64,000 bases of DNA from Antedon bifida. Its lineage: Eukaryota; Echinodermata; Crinoidea; Comatulida; Antedonidae. The number at the start of each line of letters is the position of its first letter. Position 1 is the stretch's first letter. The notes under the pieces are model-generated. The model was not told the origin of the DNA and searched no databases. It worked only from the letters and a program-made list of their open reading frames with translations. Location: NCBI GenBank assembly GCA_963402885.1, contig OY727096.1:33523820-33587819 (forward strand), written 5' to 3'. Shown here in pieces: positions 39,101 through 54,100 of this stretch. Both the position numbers and the translations under genes were made by a program.

Positions 39101-42100
39101 AACATGGCGACGGTATCAAAATGAAACACTTAGATAGCAATTTCAGAAGGAAATTATCTCAGGAACAACATATTAACGTGTAGAAGAAATTTGAATACGT
39201 AAAATATAGATGCGCACCCTTTTAAATGTGATGAACTATTACGCAAAATATGAAAATACGACTTTTTTTATTCAACTGGCCATATGATGACGTCACAACA
39301 TCCGATTGACAAAATGTTTACATGAATTCGTATCTACAATCCAATAGCTTCCAGAAAACGTTTTAATCGTGATTATCACATTTTATTCTTACGAGCTATT
39401 ACAGATTAAAATTTACTGTAAAGATGAAATTAATGACCCACGTAATTAAAATTTTTAGGCATGATGACGTCATAAAAATTAAAATATTTTTATCTCATGC
39501 TAAAGAAAGTTGATTGACCTACACAATATATAAATGTAGGAGAAAAAGGAATACTGTTGAGCGTGATGCGCTCCATTGAATGTGATGAGCGATAACGAAA
39601 GAGACAAAAATCCTATTTTTTACATTTGTGTGGCCATACGATGACGTCACAACATCCGTAAGGAAAAAATTCTGCATGAATTCATATCTACAACATATCT
39701 GCTTACATATTAAGTTAAAAAACTCGGGGGTAACGGTTGATCCTGAGGAGCTATAATAGATTCAAAATAGGCATAATTTTGACAATATTTTGTAACTTTT
39801 GCAACTAAAACGCATGCAAATGGTCTAAATCAACGTGTACGTATGACGTCATTTTAATTTGAAATGATGTCAATCTTTTTAAAAATGACTAGGAAAGGCT
39901 GGAAAATCACAATTTAATAGAAAAAAACATGATTTTCATGCTGCGTGCGCACTGCACGCGTAAAATTGTTCGCGCGCACGGGAAATTTTTGACATGCGCA
40001 AAATGTCATGAATGGCGTAAAAAGTTGATTAGAAATTAATTTTGCGCATTTTAAAATTTTAAATGCGCGTGCGCGCGTAACTTCTTGTAAAACACGCCAT
40101 TTTTAGTTAACTAAAAGTTTGCCCTTGATATGACTTAAATTTTCATAAAGGGTAAAAAAAAAATTACGCTTGGTTTTTAAGCTATGATCAATCATAAAAA
40201 ATCAGAAAATCGCGCGTAAGTCACGTTGCGCAACTCTGACGTCATTCAAAATAGGAGGTGCACAACTTCACGTAAATGCCCATGTGTTGACAAAGTTATG
40301 AAATGTTATGTTTACCCATTTTAGAGAAACGCTCCTCACAAAAAGGAAGGAAAGAAAGAAGAACTAGACATGAAACTCGTCACTTTGACGAGTTAGTTAT
40401 CCGCACGACAAACGCCACGTGAACGTCATACGTTGAAGTATTGCACACAGAAAAAGATTATGGCATTATGACCTGAACTGAAGAATATGTTGTTATTGCT
40501 GAATTCTATTATTTTGATTCATATATAGTATACACAGTATAATCTGTATCCGTATCACATACAGTGTACATGTAGAATAGGTGAAGTTACGGGACCCGCT
40601 ATTTATTGCAATTTTTAACATGTTGACGGTTTTAAAATGAAATGCGAAGGTAGCAATTTTGCAAGGAAATTATCTCAGCAACAACATGTGAACGTGTAGA
40701 AGAAATTTTAATACGTGAAATATTAATGCGCGCTCTTTTAAATGTAATGAACTATGACGCAAAATATGAAAATACGACTTTTTTTATTTAACTGGCCATA
40801 TGATGACGTCACAACATCCGATTGGCAAAATTTTCACATGATTTTGTATCTACAATCCAATAGCTTCCAGAAAACGTTTTAATCGTGATTATTACATTTT
40901 ATTCTTACGAGCTATAACAGATTAAAATTTACTGTAAAGATAAAATTAATGACCCACGTAATTAAAATTTTTAGGCATGATGACGTTATAAAAATTAAAA
41001 TATTTTTAACTCATGCGAAAGATAGTTGATTGACCTAGATAATATTAAAATCTCGGAGAAAATGGAAGACGGATAAGCGTGATGCGCTCCATTGAATGTG
41101 ATGAGCAGTAACGAAAGAGACAAAAATCCTATTTTTTACATTTGTGTGGCCATACGATGACGTCACAACATCCGTAAGGAAAAAATTCTGCATGAATTCA
41201 TATCTACAACATATCTGCTTACATATTAAGTTAAAAAACTCGGGAGTAACGGTTGATCCTGAGGAGCTATAATAGATTCAAAATAGGCATAATTTTGACA
41301 ATATTTTGTAACTTTTGCAACTAAAACGTATGCAAATGGTCTAAATCAACGTGTACGTATGACGTCATTTTAATTTGAAATGATGTCGATCTTTTTAAAA
41401 ATGACTAGGAAAGGCTGGAAAATCTCAATTTAATAGAAAAAAACATGATTTTCATGCTGCGTGCGCATTGCACGCGTAAAATTGTTCGCGCGCGCGGGAA
41501 ATTTTGACATGCGCAAAATGTCATGAATGGCGTAAAAAGTTGATTAGAAATTAATTTTGCGCATTTTAAAATTTTAAATGCGCGTGCGCGCGTAACTTCT
41601 TGTAATACACGCCATTTTTAGTTAACTAAAAGTTTGCCCTTGATATGACTTAAATTTTCATAAAGGGTAAAAAAAAAATTACGCTGGGTTTTTAAGCTAT
41701 GATCAATCATTAAAAATCATAAAATCGCGCGTATGTCACGTTGCGCAACTCTGACATCATTCAAAAATAGGAGGTGCACAACTTCACGTAAATGCCCATA
41801 TGTTGACAAAGTTATGAAATGTTATGTTTACAAGTTTTTGAGATACGTGAGACACAAAAATGGGGGAGAAAGAAATAAGAAAAAAACTAGACATGAAACT
41901 CGTCACTTTGACGAGTTAGTTATCCGCACGACAAACGCCACATGCACGCCATACGTTGGAATATTGCACACGGAAAAAGATTATGGCATTATGACCTGAA
42001 CTGAAGACTATGATATGTTGTTATTGCTGAATTCTATTATTTTGATTCATATATAGTATACACAGTGTAATCTGTATACATATCACATACAGTGTAGAAT

Positions 42101-45100
42101 AGGGGAAATTACGGGACCCGCTATTTATTGCAATTTTTAACATGTTGATGGTTTTAAAATGAAACGCGAAGGTAGCAATTTTGGAAGGAAATTATCTCAG
42201 CAACAACATATTAACGTGTAGAAGAAATTTGAATAGGTGAAATATTAATGCGCGCTCTTTTAAATGTAATGAACTATGACGTAAAAGATGAAAATACGAC
42301 TTTTTTTATTTAACTGGCCATATGATGACATCACCACATCCGATTGGCAAAATTTTCACATGATTTTGTATCTACAATCCAATAGCTTCAAGAAAACGTT
42401 TTAATCGTGATTATCACATTTTATTCTTACGAGCTATAACAGATTGAAATTTACTGTAAAGATGAAATTAATGCCACACGTAATTTAAATTTTTAGGCAT
42501 GATGACGTCATAAAAATTAAAATATTTTCAACTCATGCTAAAGATAGTTGATTGACCTAGACAATATCAAAATCGGGGTGAAAATGGAAAACGGATAAGT
42601 GGAGATGCCCTCTATTAAATGTGAGGAGTTATGTCGAAAGATACAAAAATCCTAAATGTCATATTCGCGTGGCCATACGATGACGTCACAATGTCCGGTT
42701 AGCCATATTAATGCATGATCTGATATCTACAACTCATCAACTTCCAGAATTTGTAATAAAAATAATTTTTACCGTTTAGTTTAGAAACTACGATTGTTTA
42801 AAAAAAGGCTTAATTTTGACGAATTTTTGAAGTTTTTCATCAAAAAAGCGCGCAAATTATCATATTCTACGTGCTCGTATGACGTAATTTGAAGTCGAAA
42901 TTATTTAAAAGTTGGTAAAATTACTAGAAAAGGCTGGAAAAACATAAATCACTCGAAAAAATGACGTTTTTAACGCTACGTGTGCACCACGCGCGTAAAA
43001 ATTTGCGCACGTGTGGGAATTTTTGACATGCTCAAAATGACATGAAACGCGTATAAAGTTGATTAGAAATTGATTTTTCGCATTGCAAAATTTTAAACGC
43101 GAGTGCGCACGTAACTTCGTGTAAAACATGCCATTTTTAGGGCACAAAAAGTTAGCGCACGATATAAATTAGACTTTTGCTAAGTTTCAATTTAAATTGT
43201 TATATGGTTTTCGATCTATGTTAAATACGCGAAATTCATAAAAACGCGCGTAAGTCATGTTGCGCAACTCTGACGTCATTCAATTATAGGAAAGCACAAC
43301 TTCACGTGATTGCCCATATGTTGACAAAGTTATAAAATGTTAACTTTACACGTTTTAGAGATACGCTCTGCACAAAAATGACAGAAAGAAAGAAGAATAA
43401 TACAGAAAAAAAAAAAAAAAAAAAAGATGATGAAACAGGACAGTTACAAGGAGTTATCCGCCATAGTGCGGATAACTAAAAAAAAAAAAAAAAAAGTAAC
43501 AGGACGATTACAAGGAGTTATCCGCTACTAAGCGGATAACTAATAATACAGAAAAATATTGATCCAATACAATCACAAGGAGTTATCCGCTACTAAGCGG
43601 ATAACTAACTAGATTTGAACTCGTCACTTTGACGAGTTCGAGTTATCCGCGCAAACGCAACATGCACATACGTTTAAAATATATGAACGCCGACAATTAT
43701 TATGCCATCCTATGACATGAATTAAATATGTTTACAGTGCTGAATTGTACCTATTTTGTAGCATACAGCATATTACAGTATTTACAGAATACACTGTATA
43801 TGTTATTATACAGTGGTAGCCTAGACGAAATTACGAGACCCATCTTTTAAAGCCAATTATTAACACGATGACGTCATCAAATTGACTTATAAAGATAACT
43901 ATTTTAGAAGATAATTATCTAAATAATTACATTAATACAAATTTGAAGAATTTTGGGCACGTGAAAGTGAGATGCGCTCTCGTTTAAACGCAATGAACTT
44001 TTACGCAAGAGATGAAAATATGACTTTTTATATTCAACTGGCTATATGATGACGTCACAACATCTGATTTGAAAAATGTTCACATGAATTCGTATCTACA
44101 ATCCAATAGCTTCCAGAAAACCTTTTAATTATGATTATCACTTTTTATTCTGACGAGCTATAACAGATTGAAATTTACTGTAAAGATGAAAATAGGTTAC
44201 CCACGTTATTTACATTTTTAGACATGATGACGTCATAAAAATTAAAATATTTTTAACTCGTGCGAAAGATAGTTAATTGACCTAGACAGTATTAAAATAT
44301 CGGGTGAAATGAAATACGTATAAGCGAGATGCGCTCTATTTAATGTGATGAGCAATAACGAAACAGTAAAAAATCCTATATTTTACATTCGTGTGGCCAT
44401 ACGATGATGTCATAACATCCGAGAGGTAAAAATTCTGCATGAATTCATATCTACAATTTATCTTCTTGCATAATAAGTTAAAAAAATTGGGGGTCACCTT
44501 CGATTCTGAAGAGCTATAATAGATTCAAAATAGGCATATATTTGACAATATTTTGTAACTTTTTCAACTAAAACGCGCGCAAATGTTATAAATCAACATG
44601 TTCGTATGACGTCATTTTAATTTGAAATGATGTCAATCTTTTTTTAAATGACTAGGAAAGGCTGGAAAATCACAATTCAAGAGAAAAAAACATGTTTTTC
44701 ATGCTCCGTGCGCACCTTACGCGTAATTTTTTTCGCGCACGCGGGAATTTTTGACATGCTCAAAATGTCATGATCAGCGCAGAAAATTGATTAGAAATTA
44801 ATTTTGCGCATTTTAAAATTTTAAATGCGCGTGCGCGCGTAATTTCTTGTAAAACACGTAATTTTTAATCCATAGAAAGTTTGCGCTTGATATGACTTAA
44901 ATTTTCACCAAGTGCCAATACAAAATGACTTTTATTTTTTATCCTATGATCAATCATTAAAATTCATAAAATCGCGCGTAAGTCACGTTACGCAACTCTG
45001 ACGTCATTCAAAATATGGAGGTGCACAACTTCAGGTAAATGTCCATATAATGACCAAGTTATACAAAAGATATATTCACAAGCAATAGGGGATATGCTGC

Positions 45101-48100
45101 TTACAAAAATCCGGGAAAGAAAGAAGAACAAAGACTAGACATGAAACTCGTCACTTTGACGAGTTAGTTATCCGCACGACAAACGCCACGTCCACGCCAT
45201 ACGTTGGAATATTGCACACGGAAAAAGATTATGGCATGACCTGAACTGAAGAATATCATATGCTGTTAGTGCTGAATTCTGTCAATTTTGCGTCATATAG
45301 TATATACAGTGCAAACGGTATAATCTGTATACATGTTACATACAGTGTAGAATAGGTGAAATTACGGGACCCCCCGTTTATTCTTATTTTCAACATGGCG
45401 ACGGTATCAAAATGAAACACTAAGATAGCAATTTCGGAAGGACATTATCTCAGCAACCACATATTACCGTGTAGAAGAAATTTGAATACGTAAAATATAG
45501 ATGCGCGCCCTTTTAAATGTGATGAACTATTACGCAAAATATGAAAATACGACTTTTTTTATTCAACTGGCCATATGATGACGTCACAACATCTGATTGG
45601 CAAAATGTTTACATGAATTCGTATCTACAATCCAATAGCTTCCAGAAAACGTTTTAATAATGATTATCACGTTTTATTCTGACGAGCTATAAAAGATTGA
45701 AATATACTGTAAAGATGAAAATAAGTGACCCACGTTATTTTCATTTTTAGACATGATGACGTCATAAAAATTAAAATATTTTTAACTCATGTGAAAGATA
45801 GTTGATTGACCTAGATAATATAAAAATCGGGGTGAAAATGGAAAACAGATAATTGGAGATGCGCTCTATTAAATGTGATGAGCTATGATGAAAGATACAA
45901 AAATCCTATATTTTATATTCGCGTGGCCATACGATGACGTCACAATGTCCGGTTAGCCATATTAATGCATGATCCGATATCTACAACTCATTAACTTCCA
46001 GAATATGTAATAAAAATAATTTTTACCGTTTAGTTTAGAAGCTACAACGGTTTAAAAAAATGCATCATTTTGACGAATTTTTGAACTTTTTCATCAAAAA
46101 CGCGCGCAAATTATCCAATTCGACGTGCTCGTATGACGTAATTTTAAGTCGAAATTGTTTAAAAGTTGGTAAAAGTACTGTAAAAGGCTTGAAAAACATA
46201 AATTATGCGGGAAAAGTATGTTATCATCGCTACGTGCGCACCGCGCGCGTAAAAAAATGCGCGCGCGTGGTAATTTTTGACATGCTTAAAATAACATGAA
46301 ACGCGTAGAAAGTTGATTAGAAATTATTTTTTCGCACTTTAAAATTTTAACCGCGCGTGCGCGCGTAACTTTGTGTGAAACATGCCATTTTTTTTTCACA
46401 GTCAGTTAGCGCAAGATATAAATTAAACTTTTACTAAGTTTCAATTTAAATTGTTATATGGTTTTCGATTTATGTTAAATACGCGAAATTCGTTAAAACG
46501 CGCGTAAGTCATGTTGCGCAACTCTGACGTCATTCAAAAATAAAAAAGCACAACTTCAAGTGAATGCCCACATGTTGACAAAGTTATGAAATGTTAACTT
46601 TACAAGTTTTAGAGATACGCTCTGCACAAAAATGACAGAAAGAAAGAAGAACTAGACATGAAACTCGTCACTTTGACGAGTTAGTTATCCGCACGACAAA
46701 CGCCACATGCACGCCATACGTTGGAATATTGCACACGGAAAAAGATTATGGCATTATGACCTGAACTGAAGACTATGATATGTTGTTATTGCTGAATTCC
46801 ATTATTTTGATTCATATATAGTATACACAGTGTAATCTGTATACATATCACATACAGTGTAGAATAGGGGAAATTACGGGACCCGCTATTTATTGCAATT
46901 TTTAACATGTTGATGGTTTTAAAATGAAACGCGAAGGTAGCAATTTTGGAAGGAAATTATCTCAGCAACAACATATTAACGTGTAGAAGAAATTTGAATA
47001 GGTGAAATATTAATGCGCGCTCTTTTAAATGTAATGAACTATGACGTAAAATATGAAAATACGACTTTTTTTATTTAACTGGCCATATGATGACGTCACC
47101 ACATCCGATTGGCAAAATTTTCACATGATTTTGTATCTACAATCCAATAGCTTCAAGAAAACGTTTTAATCGTGATTATCACATTTTATTCTTACGAGCT
47201 ATAACAGATTGAAATTTACTGTAAAGATGAAATTAATGCCACACGTAATTTAAATTTTTAGGCATGATGACGTCATAAAAATTAAAATATTTTTAACTCA
47301 TGCTAAAGACAGTTCATTGACCTAGACAATATCAAAATCGGGGTGAAAATGGAAAACGGATAAGTGGAGATGCGCTCTATTAAATGTGAGGAGTTATGAC
47401 GAAAGATACAAAAATCCTAAATTTCATATTCGCGTGGCCATACGATGACGTCACAATGTCCAGTTAGCCAAATTAATGCATGATCTGATATCTACAACTC
47501 ATCAACTTCCAGAATGTTTAATAAAAATAAATTTTACCGTTTAGTTTAAAAACTACGATTGTTTAAAAAAAGGCTTAATTTTGACGAATTTTTGAAGTTT
47601 TTTATCAAAAAAGCGCGCAAATTATCATATTCTACGTGCTAGTATGACGTAATTTGAAGTCGAAATTGTTTAAAAGTTGGTAAAATTACTAGAAAAGGCT
47701 GAAAAAACATAAATCACTTGAAAAAATGACGTTTTTAACGCTACGTGTGCAGCACGCGCGTAAAAATTTGCGCACGTGTGGGAATTTTTGACATGCTCAA
47801 AATGACATGAAACGCGTAGAAAGTTGATTAGAAATTGATTTTTCGCATTGTAAAATTTTAAACGCGTGTGCGCGCGTAACTTCGTGTAAAACATGCCATT
47901 TTTAGTGCACAAAAAGTTAGCGCATGATATAAATTAGACTTTTGCTAAGTTTCAATTTAAATTGTTATATGGTTTTCGATCTATGTTAAATACGCGAAAT
48001 TCATAAAAACGCGCGTAAGTCATGTTGCGCAACTCTGACGTCATTCAATTATAGGAAAGCACAACTTCACGTGATTGCCCATATGTTGACAAAGTTATAA

Positions 48101-51100
48101 AATGTTAACTTTACACGTTTTAGAGATACGCTCTGCACAAAAATGACAGAAAGAAAGAAGAATAATACAGAAAAAAAAAAAAAAAGATGATGAAACAGGA
48201 CAGTTACAAGGAGTTATCCGCTAAATGCGGATAACTAACTAGACATGAAACTCGTCACTTTGACGAGTTAGTTATCCGCACCACGACAAACGCCATGTGC
48301 ACGTAATACGTTGGAATATTGCACACAGATAAAGATTATGGCATTATGACAAGAACTGAAAAATATGATATGCTGTTAGTGCTGAATTCTGTCAATTTTG
48401 TGTCATATAGTATATACATGCAAACAGTATAATCTGTATACATATTACATACAGTGTAGAATAGGTGAAATTACGGGACCCGCCATTTATTCCAATTTTT
48501 AACATGGCGACGGTATCAAAATGAAACACTTAGATAGCAATTTCAGAAGAAAATTATCTCAGGAACAACATATTAACGTGTAGAAGAAATTTGAATACGT
48601 AAAATATAGATGCGCACCCTTTTAAATGTGATGAACTATTACGCAAAATATGAAAATACGTCTTTTTTTATTCAACTGGCCATATGATGACGTCACAACG
48701 TCCGATTGGCAAAATGTTTACATGAATTCGTATCTACAATCCAATAGCTTCCAGAAAACGTTTTGATCATGATTATCACGTTTTATTCTGACGAGCTATA
48801 ACAGATTGAAATTTCCTGTAAAGATAAAATTAATGACCCACGTAATTAAAATTTTTAGGCATGATGACGTCATAAAAATGAAAATATTTTTAACTCATGC
48901 GGAAGATAGTTGATTGACCTAGATAATATAAAAATCGGGGTAAAAATGGAAAACAGATAATTGGAGATGCGCTCTATTAAATGTCATGCGCTATGATGAA
49001 AGATACAAAAATCCTATATTTTATATTCGCGTGGCAATACGGTGACGTCACAATGTCCGGTTAGCCATATTTAGGCATGATCCAAATTCTACAACTCATC
49101 AACTTCCAGAATGTGTAATAAAAATAACTTTCACCGTTTAGTTTAGGAACTACGAATGTTTAAAAAAGGGCATAATTTTGACAAATTTTGACGATTTTTT
49201 GAACTTTTTCATCAAAAATGCACGTAAATTATCCAATTCGAAGTGCCCGTATGACGTAATTTTAAGTCGAAATTGTTCAAAAGTTGGTAAAATTACTAGA
49301 AAAGGATGGAAAAACATAAATCACGTGAAAAAAATTGTTTTCAACGCTACGTGCGCACCACGCGCGTAAAAAAATGCGCGCACGTGGGAATTTTTTACAT
49401 GCTCAAAATGACATGAAACGCGTAGAAAGTTGATTAGAAATTAATTTTTCGCATTATAAAATTTTAAACCCGCGTGCGCGCGTAACTTCGTGTGAAACAT
49501 GCCATTTTTTTTTCACAGTCAGTTAGCGCAAGATATAACTTAAACTTTTGTTAAGTTTCAATTTAAATTGTTATATGGTTTTTGATCTACGTTAAATACG
49601 CGAAATTCGTAAAAACGCGCGTAAGTCATGTTACGCAACTCTGACGTCATTTACAATAGCAGGTGCACAACTTCACGTGAACGCTCATATGTTGACAAAG
49701 TTATGAAATGTTATGTTAACACGTTTTAGAGATACGCTCTGCACAAAAATGACAGAAAGAAAGAAGAATACAGAAAAAAAAAAAAAAAGATGATGAAACA
49801 GGACAGTTACAAGGAGTTATCCGCTGAATGCGGATAACTAATAATACAGAAACTAGATTTGAACTCGTCACTTTGACGAGTTCGGGTTATCCGCGCAAAC
49901 GCAACATGCACATACTTAACCATATGAACCTCGACAATTATTATGCCATCCTATGACATGAAATAAATATGTTTACAGTGCTGAATTGTACCTATTATGT
50001 AGCATACACCATATTACAGTATTTTACAGAATAAACTGTATGTTATATACAGTGTAGCATAGACAAAATTACGAGACCCATCTTTTAAATCCAATTTTTA
50101 ACACGATGACGTCATCAAATTGACATATAAAGATAACAATTTTAGAAGATAATTATCTAAAAATTTACATTAAAACAAATTTGAAGAATTTTGGGCACGT
50201 AAAAGTGAGATGCGCTCTCGTTTAAACGCAATGAACTTTTACGCAGGAGATGAAAATATGACTTTTTGAATTCAACTGGCCATATGATGACGTCACAACA
50301 TCTGATTGGCAAAATATTCACATCAATTCGTATCTACAATCCAATAGCTTCCAGAAAACGTTTTAATCATGATTATCACTTTTTATTCTGACGAGATATA
50401 ACAGATTGAAATTTACTGTAAAGATGAAAATAAGTGACCCACGTTATTTACGTTTTTAGACATGATGACGTCATAACAATTAAAATATTTTTAATTCATG
50501 CGAAAGATAGTTGATTAACGTAGACAATATTAAAATTTCGGGGGAAATGGAATACCTATAACCGAGAAGCGCTTTGTTGAATTTGATGAGCAATAACGAA
50601 AGAGTAAAAAATCCTATATTTTACATTCGTGTGGCCATACGATGACGTCATAACATCCGAGTGGTAAAGGTTCTGCATGAATTCATATCTACAACATATC
50701 TGCTTTCATATTAAATTTAAAAAATTGGGGGTCGTGGATGATCCTGAGGAGCTATAATAGATTAAAAATAGGCTTAATTTTGACAATATGTTGTCACTTT
50801 TGCAACTAAAACGCGCGCAAATGGTCTAAATCAACGTGTTCGTATGACGTCATTTTAATTTGAAATGATGTAAATCTTTTTAAAATGACTAAGAAAGGTT
50901 GTAAAATCATAATTCAAGAAAAAAACACATGATTTTCATGCTCCGTGCGCACCTTACGCGTAATTTTTTTCGCGCGCGTGGGAATTTTTGACATGTTCAA
51001 AATGTCATGATCAGCGTAGAAAGTTGATTAGAAATTAATTTTGCGCATTTTGAAATTTTAAATGCGCGTGCGCGCGTAACTTCTTGTGAAACATGCTATT

Positions 51101-54100
51101 TTTAATCCATAGAAAGTTTTCCCATGATATGACTTAAATTTTCACTAAGTGTCAATACAAAATGACTTTTGGTTTATAATCTATGATCAATCATTGAAAT
51201 TCATAAAATTGCGCGTAACTTACGCTGCGCGACTCTAACGTCATATAACGAAGTTTCTTGCACATCTACAGCTACAGGTCAATCTTTTGACAAAGTTATA
51301 CAATGTTATGTTGACAAGGATGAGAGATATGCATGCAACAAAATTCCGGGAAAGAAAGAAGAACAAAGAAGATGAAAAAAAAAAAGATATTTACAATCAC
51401 AAGGGTTATCCGCAACTTCTAAGTTGCGGATAACCAAAAAAAAAAGATGATGAAACAGGACAGTTACAAGGAGTTATCCGCTGAATGCGGATAACTAATG
51501 ATGAAAAACTAGATTTGAACTCGTCACTTTGACGAGTTCTGGTTATCCGCGCAAACGCAACATGCACATACGTTTATTTTATATGAACGCCGACAATTAT
51601 TATGCCATCATATGACATGAAATAAATATGTTTACAGTGCTGAATTGTACCTATTTTGTAGCATACAGCATATTACAGAATTTACAGAATACACTGTATG
51701 TTATATACAGTGTAGCATAGACGAAATTACGAGACCCATCTTTTAAATCCAATTATTAACACGATGACGTCATCAAATTGACATATAAAGATAACTATTT
51801 CAGAAGATAATTATCTAAATAATTACATTAATACAAATTTGAAGAATTTTGGGCACGTAAAAGTGAGATGCGCTCTCGTTTAAACGCAATGAACTTTTAC
51901 CCAAAGATGCAAATATGACTTTTTGAATTCAACTGGTCATATGATGACGTCATGACATCAGATATACAAAATTTGAATATGAATTCATGTCTACAATTCA
52001 ACAACTTCTATAATAAGTTTTAATCAAGAGCGTCACTTTTTATTCTGACGAGCTATTACAGATTAAAATTTACTGTAAAAATGAAAATAAGTGAACCACG
52101 TTATTTACATTTTTAGACATGATGACATCATAAAAATTAAAATATTTTTAACTCATGCGAAAAACAGTTGATTGACGTAGACAATATTAAAATCTCGGGG
52201 GAAATGGAATACGTATAAGCGAGATGCGCTCTGTTGAATGTAATGGGCAATAACGAAAGAGAAAAAAATCCTATATTTTACATTCATGTGGCCATACGAT
52301 GACGTCATAATATCCGAGAGGTAAAAATTCTGCATGAATTCATATCTACAGTATATCTTCTAACATAATAAGTTAAAGAAATTGGGGGTCACCTTCGATC
52401 CTGAAGAGCTATAATAGATTCAAAATTGGCATCATTTTGACAATATTTTATAACTTTTTCAACTAAAACGCACGCAAATTGTCTAAATCAACGTGTTCGT
52501 ATGACGTCATTTTAACTTTAAATGATGTCAATCTTTTTTAAAATGACTAGAAAAGGCTGTAAAATCATGATTCAAGAGAAAAAAACATGATTTTCATGCT
52601 TCGCGCGCACCTTACGCGTAAATTTTTTTGCGCGCGTGGGAATTTTTGACATGCTTAAAATGTCATGATCAGCGTAAAAAGTTGATTAGAAATTAATTTT
52701 GCGCATTTTGAAATTTTAAATGCGCGTGCGCGCGTAACTTCTTGTGAAACATGCCATTTTTAATCCATAGAAAGTTTGCCCTTGATATGACTTAAATTTT
52801 CACTAAGGTTCATGAAAGAATATTTGTTGGTTCTACAGTTATGATCAGTTATATAAATTCACAAAATCGCGCGTAACTTACGCAACGCGGCTCTGACATC
52901 GTCGAAAAGCTTGGCTGCACATCTACACTTCAATGTCAATCTTTTTACCAAGTTATACAAAGTTAAGTTCACAAGCAATAGGGGATATGCTGTAGACAAA
53001 AATCCGGGAAAGAAAGAAGAATAACAAAGAAGATAATGAAGAAAAAGATATTTACAATCACAAGGGTTATCCTGCAACTAAGTTGCGGATAACCAAAAAA
53101 GATATTTACAATCACATGGGTTATCCTGCAACTAAGTTGCGGATAACCAAAAAAGATATTTACAATCACATGGGTTATCCTGCAACTAAGTTGCGGATAA
53201 CCAAAAAAAAAAAGATATTTACAATCACAAGGGTTATCCGCAACTAAGTTGCGGATAACCAACTAGATTTGAACTCGTCACTTTGACGAGTTCGGGTTAT
53301 CCGCGCAAACGCAACATGCACATACTTTAAACTATATGAACTTCGACAATTATTATGCCATCCTAAGACATGAATTAAGAATGTTTACAGTGCTGAATTG
53401 TACCTATTTTGTAGCATACAGCATATTACAGTGTTTACAGAATACACTGTATGTTATATACAGAGTAGCATAGACGGAATTACGAGACCAATCTTTTAAA
53501 TCCAATTATTAACACGATGACGTCATCAAATTGGCATATAAAGATAACAATTTTAGCAGATAATTATCTAAATAATTACATTAAAACAAATTTGAAGAAT
53601 TTTGGGCACGTAAAAGTGAGATGCGCTCTATTTAATGTGATGAGCAATAACGAAAGAGTAAAAAATCCTATATTTTACATTCTTGTGGCCATACGATGAC
53701 GTCATAACATCCGAGGGGTAAAGATTCTGCATGAATTCATATCTACAACATATCTGCTTACATATTAAATTAAAAAAATGGGGGTCATGGATGATCCTGA
53801 GGAGCTATAATAGATTAAAAATAGGCATAATTTTGACAATATTTTGTCACTTTTGCAACTAAAACGCGCGCAAATGGTCTAAATGAACCTGTTATTTTTT
53901 ATTTGAAATGATGTCAATCTTTTTCAAAATGAATAGGAAAGACTGTAAAATTATAATTCAAGAGAAAAACACATGATTTTCATGCTCCGCGCGCACCTTA
54001 CGCGTAAATTTTTTCGCGCGCGTGGGAATTTTTGACATGCTTAAAATGTCATGATCAGCGTAAAAAGTTGATTAGAAATTAATTTTGCGCATTTTGAAAT

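Noticed and set aside
52969-53262. 97-codon frame with repeated IRNLVADNPCDCKYLF-like segments (- strand, copied at 54355-54648)
   Set aside because: It is the translation of four tandem hairpin cassettes; the repetition is in the DNA, not a protein family.
53040-53262. Regularly spaced palindromic repeats resembling a small CRISPR array
   Set aside because: Repeats and the intervening tails are both conserved, spacers are not unique, and the setting is an animal gene.
53062-53262. tRNA or structured ncRNA genes in hairpin-rich DNA
   Set aside because: No cloverleaf with A/B boxes was found. The hairpins are simple and tandem.
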